Source of the DNA: Apiosordaria backusii
Taxonomy: Eukaryota; Ascomycota; Sordariomycetes; Sordariales; Lasiosphaeriaceae
NCBI GenBank assembly: GCA_030549205.1
Contig: JAUKTV010000004.1
Span: forward strand, 2,232,001-2,296,000
Direction: 5' to 3'
DNA: 64,000 nt
Below the pieces are notes generated by a model. The model saw nothing but the letters and a program-made list of their open reading frames with translations. It was not told the origin of the DNA and ran no database searches. Below, in pieces: positions 10,830-22,376 of this stretch (the stretch's first letter is position 1; each line of letters starts with the position of its first letter). Made by a program: the position numbers and the translations under genes.

Positions 10830-12735
10830 ATGAAGTCGTTTAGAGCTTTGAGACCTGCTCTTTTGAAGAGGGAGTTCCTTGCTGCTGCAAGGTGAGTGTG
10901 AAACATTTGACTACAGCGAATGAACGAGTTGGCTAATGACGCAACACATGCAAGCAGCCGTGGGAGCTTCCCACGACGAGTAGGAGCTTCATTTACACTG
11001 TGCGCCACCACCACCACTCGGCAGAGGCTGAATGTGAGACATTACAGCTCTTCTCAAAAGACTGCGAGCATTGGAACGGATGGACTCAAGGTGGATGTTT
11101 CGGAAGGGGTAAAGAAGAGGGAGAGCTTGTGAGTTTCTCACTCGACATCATTAACGATTTCAAAGGTGAGATATTGACGATAAAGATTGTAGGCCGTATT
11201 TTTGGTTGAGGTGAGTTCATGCACAATATCGGCAGATCTGCAACATACAGGAAGGACTAAACGGGTTGTGCTGCAGGGACAACTGCCGATGCGCGAGCTG
11301 CATCAATCAGGATACGAGGCAGAGGAACTTTAATACTTTTGCGGTAGGTGTCAATGATACTTGATCGATCTGGGTTGGGTTGAGTTGACTAAAACAACAA
11401 TGGTGAACAGATCCCGTCGGACATCAAACCTTCGAATGTCAGCTCGACGGCGGAGGGTGTTTCTGTTCAATGTTTGTCATTCTTGAATTTCTCTTTGTCA
11501 TGAGATTCATGCTGATGATGTGAAACAGGGTCGGATGGCCACCAGAGCCAGTACGACTGGGACTTCCTCCAGTTTTATGTGAGCTCGGATAAGAGGGATA
11601 GGAGCGTTACTCATGAGTATATCTCCCCCCCCTCCCCAGTATGGTCTTCAAGGAGTTCAAGCTGACAATGCTATAGTCTACACTACTGGGGCGCTGAAAT
11701 CGCAGAGAACCAACCTACCGTGCCATACAACGATGTCATGAGCTCTGAAAAGGGAGTTGCCGAGTTAACAGCAAAGATCGTAAGCTCTCCCCTTTTCTCC
11801 CCTATCCCATCCCAGAAGTTAACACCCTCCAGCAAAAATACGGCTTCTCCTTCATCGACTCCACCCCGTTCTCTGATCCGGACCTAACCCGCCAAGTCCT
11901 CGAGCGCATCGCCTTCATCCGATTGACTCACTACGGCGGCTTCTACGACTTCATCCCCGACCTCGCCATGGCGGACACAGCCTATACCAACCTCGCCCTC
12001 CCCGCCCACACAGATAACACTTACTTCACCGACCCCTCCGGTCTCCAAGCTTTCCACTTGCTGTCTCACACCCCTCCCCCTGGCGTCTCTGCAGAATCCG
12101 CTCAGGGGGGCGCGTCACTCTTGGTAGACAGCTTCAACGCTGCCCGCATCCTCAAGCAAGAAGATCCCAAGGCGTTCGAGATTTTGAGCAAAGTCCGACT
12201 GCCGTGGCATGCGAGCGGGAACGCGGGGATTACAATCACGCCGGACAAGCTTTATCCTGTGCTGGAGCTGGATGAGGACAGTGGGGAGCTGCACAGGGCC
12301 AGGTGGAATAATGATGATAGGGGTGTGGTGCCCTTTGGGGAGAGTTTTAGTCCGGAGGAGTGGTACGGGGCGGCGAGGAAGTGGGATGAGATTTTGAGGA
12401 GGGCGGAATCCGAGTTTTGGGTGCAGTTGACGCCGGGGAGGGTGTTGGGTATGTCTTTTATGATGCTCTCCGATGAAGATGGGGTGAGACGTTGCTAACA
12501 AAGGGGACAACAGTGTTTGACAACTGGAGGGTTATGCATGGGAGGAGTGCGTTTGAGGGGATTAGGAGGATTTGCGGGGCCTACCGTAAGTTGCTTTCAT
12601 TTCGTCTTTTGCATCATTTATCTTTGGAAATGAGTATTTCCTAACATTATCAAAGTCAACAGGGACGATTGGATTTCTCGATGGAGGAACACCAACTTTG
12701 ACCGGAAGAAGGTTTTGGACAGTGTCATTGGGTAG
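10830..12735 (+). CDS. cbs-1: trimethyllysine dioxygenase (carnitine biosynthesis)
   Basis: Ten exons give a 445-aa frame: 10830-10891, 10958-11128, 11193-11210, 11277-11343, 11411-11471, 11529-11616, 11677-11779, 11833-12448, 12514-12585 and 12656-12735. The enzyme hydroxylates 6-N-trimethyllysine using Fe(II), 2-oxoglutarate and O2, the first step of carnitine synthesis, in mitochondria. The first ~60 residues are Arg/Ser/Thr rich, as expected of a presequence. The N-terminal zinc-binding domain carries FWLRDNCRCASC (Cys87, Cys89, Cys92). The jelly-roll core has the HxD iron ligands His249 and Asp251 in PAHTDNTYF, the third ligand His404 in VMHGRSAF, and an Arg for 2-oxoglutarate nearby (GIRRICGAYL). 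The third exon is only 18 nt. Gamma-butyrobetaine dioxygenase is the related alternative; the motifs around exons 3-4 fit TMLD better. The symbol follows Neurospora use. Confidence 0.92.
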
Positions 12736-13663
12736 GGAGTTAGGTACCAACACTGTTCTACTGCTTATTGGCCGTTTCTTGGGGCCATCCGAACATACAA
12801 ACCCAGGATCTGGCCACATGCGCTGTAACGTTTGACTACGTTTGACTGCTTGACAGGTCAGTTCGACATCGGATGGACTGAAAGATACTTGATGTAAGCT
12901 TGCCTTACCCCACCTGCCCACCCACTTCCACATCAATTCACAGCTTATTACCTATTACCCCACCAATGTGTTCTCTCAATGCCATCTAGCACACTTCCAG
13001 GTTGCTGAAGCTAGCCATCTTCTCAGCTTCCAATCATTGCAAGTACTTGCTTGCCGTTAAAAGACCTGCTCGTATTTGTTTTATTTCCACAGATATCGGC
13101 CCTTTCCCCTCAAATCCCCAGTCTCCAGATTTTTTTACCCCACGGTCCCACACACCATGGAGCCAGATTCAAACTGGAGAAACTGGAGACATCCTCGTAC
13201 ACGTACAAGGCCACGAATGGCATCATTGTGCATACGGATACATCCACGATTTTGGGGTCTCCCGTTGGGCAGCATCCGCGGTATTCACGTAAACAAAACT
13301 CCACAGACCCCGGAACTCTGGGGCGAGGATCCGTCTTTCCCCTTCCCTTGTGCTTCCCGGAAGCCTTGCCTTGCAGCTAGACAGCTGGCAGCAGGGACAG
13401 CGGAAGGGGCTACCATAGTGTAGGTAGGTAATGTAAACGGGTAGGTAAAGTCTGTAGGTATCCATCCGTTTCGAGGGACCACGAGCCGATATAGGTACGG
13501 CCGGAAGGTATCTGCGGGGTTGTCTTGTCACTGGCCAAGATAGGTAGCTCCGCCTTGATCCGTCTTTATACTTACCTCTTCCTCTATTTCGCTGTCTTTC
13601 CTGATATTCTCTGTTTTCCTTGCGGTTACTCAGTTGAAAATCAACACTCTCACCACCCTCAAA
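12736..13663. other. intergenic, no gene recognised
   Basis: Nothing coding is seen. Repeated GTAGGTA/GGTAGGTA words occur at 13420-13460 (and TAGGTA again at 13491 and 13540), a common low-complexity feature of sordariomycete spacers. The right end should be the promoter of the SDR gene. Confidence 0.45.
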
Positions 13664-14602
13664 ATGTCCCACGTCTCTCCAGCCGGGCTCTTCGCTCACA
13701 ATTCCACCACTCCCTCAACCGCTAACCGAGTCCTCCCTCTCTTCTCACTCGCTGGCAAGACCGCCATCGTCTCCGGTGCCACAGCAGGTATCGGCCTCGC
13801 TGTTGCCCAGGGGTTTGCCGAGGCGGGTGCCAACGTAGCGATATGGTACAACTCCAAGAAGGAGCAGGCTGAGGCTGCGGCCGCCGAAATCGAGAAGGAC
13901 TATGGGGTCAAGTGTAGGCCCCTCCCTTTCCCCTGCTTTTAGTACCATGATGGCTGATATATACCCTCAAAAACAGGCAAAGCCTACCAAGTAAACGTCG
14001 CCTCCTTCCCCGCCGTCTCCTCGGCCATCAACGGCCACATCCTCCCCGAGTTCAACTCCCGCCTCGACATCTTCGTCGCCAACTCCGGCATCGCCTGGGA
14101 GGACGGCCCCATGCTCGATGGCCCAGCCGAGGACCGCGTCAAGCGCTACAAGCAAATCATCGACACCAACCTCGACGGCACCTTCTTCTGCGCCAGAGTA
14201 GCAGGCGAAATCTTTCGCCGGCAGAAGCAAGAGGGACTCCAGGGGTTCACCTACGGCAGCTTCATCGCCACAGCCAGCATGAGCGGGAGTATCGTGAATA
14301 TTCCGCAGCTGCAGGCGGCGTACAACGCGAGCAAGGCGGGTGTTATCCACCTGGTGAAGAGTCTGGCGGTGGAGTGGGTGGGCTTTGCGAGGGCGAACAC
14401 GGTGAGCCCGGGGTATATCGTGACCGAGATTAGCAAGTTTTGCGACGAGGGGACGAAGCGGGCTTGGAGGGACAAGATTCCTATGGGGAGGGAGGGGGAG
14501 CCGAATGAGCTGAAGGGGGCGTATTTGTATCTGGCGAGTGATGCGGCGTCGTATACCACGGGAATTGATTTGGTTGTTGATGGTGGGTATTGCGCGCCTT
14601 GA
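13664..14602 (+). CDS. short-chain dehydrogenase/reductase, sorbose-reductase/NADP-mannitol-dehydrogenase-like
   Basis: Two exons (13664-13913 and 13977-14602, 63-nt intron) give 291 aa. The classical SDR signatures are all present: cofactor loop SGATAGIG, the ANSG structural motif, a catalytic Ser in TASMSGS, and YNASK with Tyr199 and Lys203. The C-terminal SPGYIVTE and GAYLYLASDAASYTTG with VDGGYCAP closing the chain are typical of the Sou1/sorbose reductase and NADP-dependent mannitol dehydrogenase branch. These enzymes interconvert ketohexoses and hexitols. Substrate and cofactor preference cannot be settled by eye. The ATG at 13664 was chosen because the frame upstream opens only with a TTG codon. 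Confidence 0.88.
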
Positions 14603-15657
14603 GGTGGGCTTGGGGTGTTAACTTTAGAGTGATTCTAGAAGATGGAATAGAACAAATCAAGCAAAGATTTCACCATGAAGATGGTTTTGAGAATGGTTGG
14701 TTTCTACTGTGAACGGCCTCGGACTTGATCTCGTCACTGGGCTGCTGGTGTAAGTCAAGGACCGGTACCAGCTGCATGACAGCTGGCAGCCTAAGAACCC
14801 CTAATATGCCTTGGCAGGCAGATTCCAGACCAACCCAAACTCACCGCTTGAGGCTCCAAACGTACGGAGCCTTGTGAAACCTGCGGATAACGTTCTTTGG
14901 ATTTTGGGCACGCGATATCAATTAAAGCAGTCGTCTGTGCCTCCTCTCTACTTAGACAGTACAGTGTTTAGCATCATCCATACGTATTCATTTTACAAGA
15001 TAGTTACTGTTTCGGGTCTCTGAATGGGCCAGACCCGAGACCATTTTTAGCAGAAGCGGGCCTCTATTATTCTTCCCCCACCCAAAGGTCAGGGGACGTG
15101 ATAAGTGTGAAGTTGGCTGGATGAATGATACTTTTTGAACAACTGTTGGTGAATTGATTTGAAAGCAAACGCAGAGGGAGGCAAAAAGCAAGACCGATTT
15201 CGCTTTTCAGCTTCTGGTAAAAGGTTGTATCTCGTCCCAATACGGCTCACCTCCGTCCAATTCGGTGAAACAACCAAGGTACCCCTCCCCTCCCGCTGCC
15301 CCAGCTTTCTGGAGCTCGCCCACACCCACTTCTCTCGCAAGAGGACCAACTGGGAAAGTCGCCTCTCCGACCACCGACCGCCCAACTGCCTCAGCCCTAT
15401 CCATCTCGCAATCCCAATCCCCCTTTCCACCTGGGACACCCGCGAGTTCAACCCCCAAGGGACATTTGGCGACTTACCGACAACCATCAGCGGCTTTGGC
15501 GACTTGCACCCCGCACCCTGCATTTTACGGGAGCCCGACCGACCGTCCAACCCTGACAAGCACACGGCGACCCCCTTCACAGCCTTATTCCGTGCCCTCT
15601 TTTGCCGCCGATAGCAAGTATCGATAATTCTCTCCTTCACTCACCTATACAAAGTTC
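14603..15657. other. intergenic: long 5' region of the calcineurin gene
   Basis: About 1 kb with no supported gene. The last ~400 bases are CT-rich with many CCAAC/CCAACC words and probably form the promoter and long 5' UTR of the calcineurin gene. A 183-codon minus-strand frame at 15089-15640 looks like a shadow of this tract. Confidence 0.5.
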
Positions 15658-17604
15658 ATGTCGTCGATCAATATGGACACCGAGGATACCGGCGCCCAGG
15701 GCTTTGACCCCCGCACCCAGCAGGTCGACAACGCCATTCGCGCCATACAGCAGAAGAAGCCGCTCCCTGAGATCGACTTCACCATTCATGTGATGGAGGA
15801 TGGCACTCAGGTCAGCACCCAGGAAAGAGTTTGCAAAGGTAGAGTTTGACCACACTTGCTTCTCCTTGGGGGGATCTATGAATGTGCATGCTAATGGTTC
15901 TACTCTTATGCAGATGTGCAAGCTCCCGCCATGTACAAGCCCAGCGACGAGCAATTCTTCGAAGACGAGTCGCAACAAAAGCCCAACATTCAGTTTCTAA
16001 AGCAGCACTTCTACCGCGAGGGCCGCTTGACTGAGGAGCAGGCGCTATGGATTCTCAAGAAGGGCACCGAGATCTTGCGCGCCGAGCCCAACCTACTTGA
16101 GATGGACGCGCCGATTACTGTCTGCGGTGACGTCCACGGCCAGTACTACGACTTGATGAAGCTGTTTGAAGTGGGCGGTGACCCCGCCGAGACGAGGTAT
16201 CTGTTCTTGGGTGACTATGTCGACCGTGGCTACTTTAGTATCGAGTGCGTGTTGTACCTCTGGGCCCTCAAGATTCACTACCCCAAGTCACTCTGGTTGC
16301 TGCGTGGCAACCACGAGTGTCGCCACTTGACGGATTACTTCACATTCAAGCTGGAATGCAAGCACAAGTACTCCGAGGCCATCTACGAGGCATGCATGGA
16401 GTCGTTCTGTTCCCTGCCGCTGGCGGCGGTCATGAACAAGCAGTTCCTGTGCATCCACGGCGGTCTCAGTCCAGAGTTGCACACTCTCGATGACATTAGA
16501 AATGTGAGCCTCACCCCCTATCCTGCCCCCTATCCTCGCCATCTAACATTCTCTCCTTAGATCGACCGCTTCCGCGAACCCCCCACCCAAGGCCTAATGT
16601 GCGACATCCTCTGGGCCGACCCCTCGAGGACTTTGGCCAAGAAAAAACCACCGATTACTTCCTCCACAACCACGTCCGCGGCTGCTCTTACTTCTTCTCC
16701 TACCCGGCCGCCTGCCACTTCCTCGAGAAGAACAACCTCCTGTCCGTCATCCGCGCCCACGAGGCCCAAGACGCCGGCTACCGGATGTACCGTAAGACGC
16801 GCACAACCGGCTTCCCCTCCGTCATGACCATCTTCTCGGCCCCCAATTATCTGGATGTCTACAACAACAAGGCCGCCGTTCTCAAGTACGAAAACAACGT
16901 CATGAACATCCGACAGTTCAACTGCACCCCCCACCCCTACTGGCTCCCCAATTTCATGGACGTCTTCACCTGGTCCCTCCCCTTTGTCGGCGAAAAAATC
17001 ACCGACATGCTCATCGCTATTTTGTCCACCTGCTCCGAAGAGGAGCTCCGCGAGGAGAGCAGCGCCTCCTCCCCGGGACCCGTATCGCCCCCCCTGGCGT
17101 CGGCAAGCAGCATAGGCAGCCAAGATCCAGACTCGATCGAATTCAAGAGACGGGCGATCAAGAACAAGATCTTGGCTATTGGTCGCTTGTCGCGAGTTTT
17201 CCAAGTCTTGCGAGAGGAAAGCGAGCGCGTCACGGAGCTCAAGACTGTCTCTGGCGGTCGACTCCCCGCCGGCACGCTCATGCTGGGGGCGGAAGGCATC
17301 AAGAACGCCATCAGCAGCTTCGAAGACGCGCGCAAAGTCGACATTCAGAACGAGAGGCTCCCGCCTAGCCATGACGAAGTCCAGAAGCAAAAGGAGGAGG
17401 AGCACACGCAGGCGCTCGAGAGGGCGACGAGGGAGGCGGAGCAGGATAAGAAGCTGCAGACGTTGAGTAGGAGGTTGAGCACGTGAGTTACCCCTGAGTT
17501 TTCAGTTGTTTGGCTTGGTTGCTTTTGTGTTTTGCGAAAACTAATACGAGAAATCGATACTAACGATTAGGGGGGAATAAACAAATAGTGATCGCAAGCG
17601 GTAA
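15658..17604 (+). CDS. cna-1: calcineurin A (Ca2+/calmodulin-dependent protein phosphatase 2B catalytic subunit), broken by an apparent 1-nt deletion
   Basis: Four exons: 15658-15838, 15914-16503, 16561-17482 and a 16-nt terminal exon 17589-17604 encoding the end TDRKR. The summed length is 1709 nt; one extra base makes 569 aa plus stop. The break is in the C run at 16620-16623: before it the frame reads CDILWADP, after it the +1 frame reads LEDFGQEKTTDYF and stays open. Metal and phosphate motifs GDVHGQ, GDYVDRG and RGNHECR are intact, as are the calcineurin-B helix, the calmodulin-binding segment (IKNKILAIGRLSRVFQV) and the C-terminal autoinhibitory region. Calcineurin transmits Ca2+ signals to Crz1-type factors and controls hyphal growth and stress responses. 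Because both sides are perfectly conserved in character, a sequencing error is more likely than a real pseudogene. Confidence 0.93.
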
Positions 17605-18574
17605 TTCGAATTCGGAAATTTTCACTAAGTGTTTGGCTTTTAAGAGAGAGGGAATGGATGGATCAGGGAATGAGAAGAAGAAATGGGAAAGATCCTGAAC
17701 TCTCTTGTGTTGGTTGGGTTGGTTGGCTGGGCTGGGATGAGATGGGCTGGATCTGGTGTAGTGTGTGTGTCTGTGTGTGTCTGTGTTGAATACGATGCGT
17801 AAAGAGGGGCCGATTTGTCTGTCTGTCTGTTACGTCTAGGCTTGTGTCTCACTCTCTCTTGGAGGCACGTTGAATAGAGACGAGAGACAGACAGAGAGAT
17901 CAAAGGACCGATACTACCTACCTAACCTAACCTTACATATTTTCACTCTCAACTCCTCACCCTAAACCAACCTACCTACCTACCTTACCTAAATTCTACC
18001 TGTATGAAAGTAATGTCAGATAAATCGGGTTATCTGGATAGAGTACCTACCTATTCATCATCATCATCACCATCGTGAAAGCACCCAAGGTAAAAAATAG
18101 CAATCCATACAGTTCCTATCATGCCTATGCCTATAGTCCCATGCCCAATCCATCTTTCATCTTTCATCTTCTCTCTTTCCCTCTTGCCCTGCCTTGTACT
18201 TCTGCGCGCGCGTGTGTAATAAAAAGTCCGAGACGTCAATCAATAATCCACACCAAAACCTCTTGGGTAGGTAGGTAGGCCTCTCCGTCTTCTCTCTTGC
18301 TCTCTGACTCGCAATATGACAAAATGAAAACCCACCACCACCACCTTCACACCACACTGCCTTGACGAATAATCCCAGAAAAAATGAATGCCCAGTTTTT
18401 CTTTCCATCATAGGCCCGAGACGAAACAAAAAAAAACCCAAGAACACAAGAATGAACGAGCGCCCAATACACGACAGGGGATTTACATATGCAACGCGCT
18501 GCCGCTGCGTCTCTAACAACAACATCAACAACAACGATGACGATCATCTACATAACCGCTTGTCTAATGCCAAC
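17605..18574. other. convergent intergenic with microsatellite-like tracts
   Basis: This is the 3' flank of the calcineurin gene (+) and of the USP7-type gene (-). It holds GT/TCTG repeats at 17757-17785 and 17817-17830, CCTAACC/TACCTACC repeats at 17915-17990 and an ATC repeat near 18057. No coding frame is supported. Confidence 0.5.
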
Positions 18575-21500
18575 TCAACCCTTGAGGAACAAGTCTCCAG
18601 CACCGTTCCTCGCTGTTCGCGCTCGGTCGGGGTGGTCTAGTCCCAAAGAATCGTCTGGGTTCGACGCCACATCCCAGAGAATGTCATCTAGATTGCTATG
18701 TTAGTAATTCATATCGGCCAACAATGTTGGGGGTCACTCACCATCATTCAGATACTGAGGTCGAGAGAATTGAGTTCTCCGGACTACGCCAAACTTGATC
18801 TTCTCGAAGCTCTTCCCCTTGATACCAGTCCGCTGTTCCAGCCGCTTCTTGGTATCCGAGAACTTCTCTCCTTCTTTGAGCAAGAATCGGAAGGGGATAC
18901 CGTGCGCTCTGCTGGGTTCACCATGGAAGTGGAAGCAGGAGATGAACTGTCCTTGCTCCTTAACCTCGGCATCCTCAGCGGGCATCCGCTCAGCAACTAC
19001 CGAGGTGTATTCGTTGATGCTTATCACCGGATAGTCCCTGGGCAGATCTCTGAAGAACTTATGATGACTGCTGGTTTCGTAGACGCGGATCTTGCCTGCC
19101 TCTTCCTCGCTGGGGATCTTCGCTTTCTTGACCAGAGCCTCAATCAGGTCTTGCACCTGGCCGTTCTTGGCCACCAAGACGTCGTACTGGTCCTCCTTGG
19201 TAATGCCCTCACTCAGCCAGGTGATTTTGATGCTCTTCTTGGTATCCAACTCGGCCAGACTCATGTCGAGTACCTCGAAATACAAGGCATCGTTGCGCTG
19301 GTTCATATTAAGCTGCCCATAGCCGGCCGGGACCAGAATATTAGACAACGTCTGATGTCCGCGCTTAACCGCCGTCCTGGGGTTATTGGAACTAGCGTTG
19401 ACGGTGTAAAAGCGCAGATGCGTTGGCTCGACATTCAGCTTCTCCCCAACCTTCTCACACAGCTTGTCGTAGTTCATCCTCGTATTGAGAACTAGGTCGA
19501 AGGGTGGGTACTGCTCGGGGTCGCATTTCTGCGGGTGTGCGTGGAAGCTAACGGTCCTCTTGTTGCTGAGGAAGTCGTAATAATCCCGAGCATCCTCGTA
19601 GCGATCGAGCGCTCTGACTCTGTTCAAAAAGTAAGCGACTGTATCACAAAAACAAAACGGTCGAGCCAATCACAAACTTACGTTTCTTCTGAGGCTTGCC
19701 TCTCACCACCGAGACCCAGTCTTGACTTCTTCTCCTGGGTTCGCTGGAAGCAAATGATGTCTCCATCTTGAAGCTCGGCGGCTTTTAGTGTCAGCTTGAC
19801 CTTGAGACCTTCGATCATGTTAGGCTTGATTTCCTCCCAGAGCAAGATCTTTTCGTCGCTAGGCAACTTCTCGCCCCAGTTCATCTTCTTCAAGATGACG
19901 GGAATAAGATCCTCGACCTTCTTTTCCTTGCTGATGTAAAGGTGGCCTACACCGCGCAAGCACTGCGATTCCACATCGAACCATTTCAGAAAGAGGAGGA
20001 TCAAGTCGTTTTTGACAACCACTCCATTGGATGCCGCGGGGTAAGTTGGCCAGATGGCAGTGCCATCCGCGTCAAGCTCTTCAGCAATATCAACCCACAC
20101 ACGGAGCGCCTGATCCCGATGTGCCGTGGCTCTGCTGTACGTCTCTTCGACTGTTGGGCGGAGGTCCATCACGGGCTGGTCTGGTCTGACCGTCTTGTTC
20201 TGCCGGTTGACCATAATCCATAACCGCACACGCTTTGGATCCTCACCAATGTCGGCCGCTATTTCATTGACAAGATCTTGCATTGATGCCGTGCGAAGAA
20301 GCTTATACTGCCTGTAAGAGCCAGGCTCCGAATCCACGGGGGCGTCAAATGCAGTCAAGTCAACTCCGCCATGAGCTTTGAATGTTGCATCGGTGACGGC
20401 CTTGACGCCGAGATAGAGATGCTGCTCTTCTCTCTCCTTTCGCTTAGCCTCACGAGCGGCATGTTCTTGCTCGAACCGTCTCTGAAGGTGCTCTGGGGCA
20501 TCCGCTGACGTGACAGGGCAGAGAACCTTGTCCAGTCTCGACTTGCGGATGTAAACCAACATGTAGGCGCTGTTTGGCCGCATGATGGGTTGCTTCTTGG
20601 GATTGAGTTGGGGGTGACCACCTGCGGTCTTGTAAAACCCACCAAAGTTCTCCTCCAGAACTTCTCGTTTTGTGGCTTTGGTGACCTTATCATCGTCGTA
20701 TTTGTACCACCAGCCATCTTTTTCTGGTTTCAGGAATGCATAGTAGTGACCTGCATTGAGATCGCCACTGTGCACTAATACACCGTGAAGCTCGTATTCC
20801 CATGGCTCCGATCGGTCGGCGTCCTTTGACAGATACAAAGATGCATCAAACTCTTCGGGGAACTCGTAACGATCGTTGATCTTCATCATGGTGTCGAGAT
20901 TGATGTCGTACTCGAACCGCTTCAGCTGCAAATGGAGGACATCCGGGAAGCTATTGAAGATAACTCCCTTGTTGGCGTCTTGAAGCTTGTACGAGTCTCC
21001 GGCAAAGTACTGGTTTTCGCCATCGAGCTTCTCCACCTGGATGTAATCTTGAAAGCTATCCAGCAAATTCTCGTTGCCACTGACATTAAGCTGAACGTCC
21101 CAAAAGTCCTCGACGCGACTTGATTCGTAGGGGACGTTGATGCAAGAGATGTAGGTCTTGATCTTGCCGCTGAACATTTTGGGGAGCTCCTTTTCCAATT
21201 CCGTGCCCTTCATCTTCTCCTCCATGCGCTCCATGAGCTTCCGAGAAAGTTCCTGCACGTCTTGCTGCTCAAAGATGTGTCGCGTCTCCCAGCCGAAAGA
21301 CTTGGTGAGCTCGTTGGTTGACACGGCCACGTTCGAGGTCTGAAGTTGGTAGAACAGTCTTTGCAATGTGTAAGCGCTGTTGTTCATATTCTCTTCCTGC
21401 TCTGTGGGAATGCTGTAAATGGCCTTGCGGAAGGCATTCGTGAAGTATAATGACTGGAGGAGCGAGTTGAGATAGCAAGTGGCGCCCTGGTTTTTGAGGC

Positions 21501-22376
21501 CAACGTAGCCAGTCTCTTTCTTGGAATCGTAGTTGTTGAAGTTGTGCCATAAAACACCCGTTTCATCCTCGACGACCCTGACGTAGGCGGTGATGTTGGC
21601 GGCATCGTTCTCCACCAGGGGCCGGTCTGCACTCTCCCAGACGACATTGAACATCTTGCGGGACTCGAGAAACCTGGTGAAACCCCAGTCGCTCTCCTCC
21701 TTGGTGAATCGATGATGTGCGGAGTGGTGGAAGAATAACGATGGGTCGTTGGGGTTCCAAAGAACGAGGGCAAACTGCACACAGCAACTCCAGTTGTCTG
21801 GAACACTGTTCGTGTCGAAGCCGTGCTCCAGGTAAATGGAGCACTGGTCCATCACATTATTACCATGCGGAAAGAGTAGAATCCGCCTGTCAAGTGTCAG
21901 AATAGCGTCAAAAGCTAACAAGACCGTCATTGCTCACCATGGATAGCCTCCAGCTTGGAATATGGGCCCACGCTCCTTCTTATTCATCGTGCGCCACCCT
22001 TCGACTTCCCAGGTGTGAACCACATCTTCGAGAATTCGGGGCTCTTCGACCAACGGGGGAAGAACTTGATCCTTCATCGCCTCGACTATTATAGGGTCAG
22101 CACTGGCGGCCGCAGAACAGGGGAGCAAGTCCAGGGTCTGGTGTCCAACGTACAGTCTGTAGCCAGCACGGCATCGGTCTCCATGCTGTCGGGGTTGATG
22201 ATTGCGACATCTTCGGACTCGGTGCCATTTGGCTCGACGATGTGTTCTTCGGGTGTATCTAGCAGCATGGCATTCGGCGACACGGCGTCGCCATTGAGGT
22301 GGTTGTCCGCCTGAAGGGTCAGGTTAGCAAAGTCGGGGACTGGCGAGGCCGGTGGAAAAGGCTGGAGCCCAGGCAT
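18575..22376 (-). CDS. ubp15: ubiquitin-specific protease, USP7/Ubp15 type
   Basis: Five exons (22376-22154, 22085-21938, 21886-19682, 19619-18742, 18687-18575) join to 1188 aa, close to yeast Ubp15 and human USP7. The order is: an N-terminal acidic tail, a MATH (TRAF-like) domain starting about residue 90 (VVHTWEVEGW), the USP catalytic domain, and the long C-terminal array of ubiquitin-like domains. The nucleophile is Cys261 in GLKNQGATCYLNS and the catalytic His504 lies in LNAGHYYAF. The last exon adds DDILWDVASNP and LGLDHPDRA, matching the USP7 C-terminal activating tail. The family removes ubiquitin from proteins in nucleus, cytosol and at peroxisomes. For the last two introns I chose acceptors that keep the family sequence, since nearer AGs gave stops or frame loss. 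Confidence 0.95.

Noticed and set aside
15089..15640. 183-codon minus-strand frame upstream of calcineurin
   Set aside because: It is antisense to a CT-rich leader, has no motif and no splice context.
16561..16640. An intron explaining the calcineurin frame change
   Set aside because: The conserved sequence is continuous on both sides of the shift, with no donor/acceptor pair between.
17915..17990. Telomere-like CCTAACC repeats
   Set aside because: They are mixed TACC/CCTAACC words without a regular hexamer, inside a gene-dense region.
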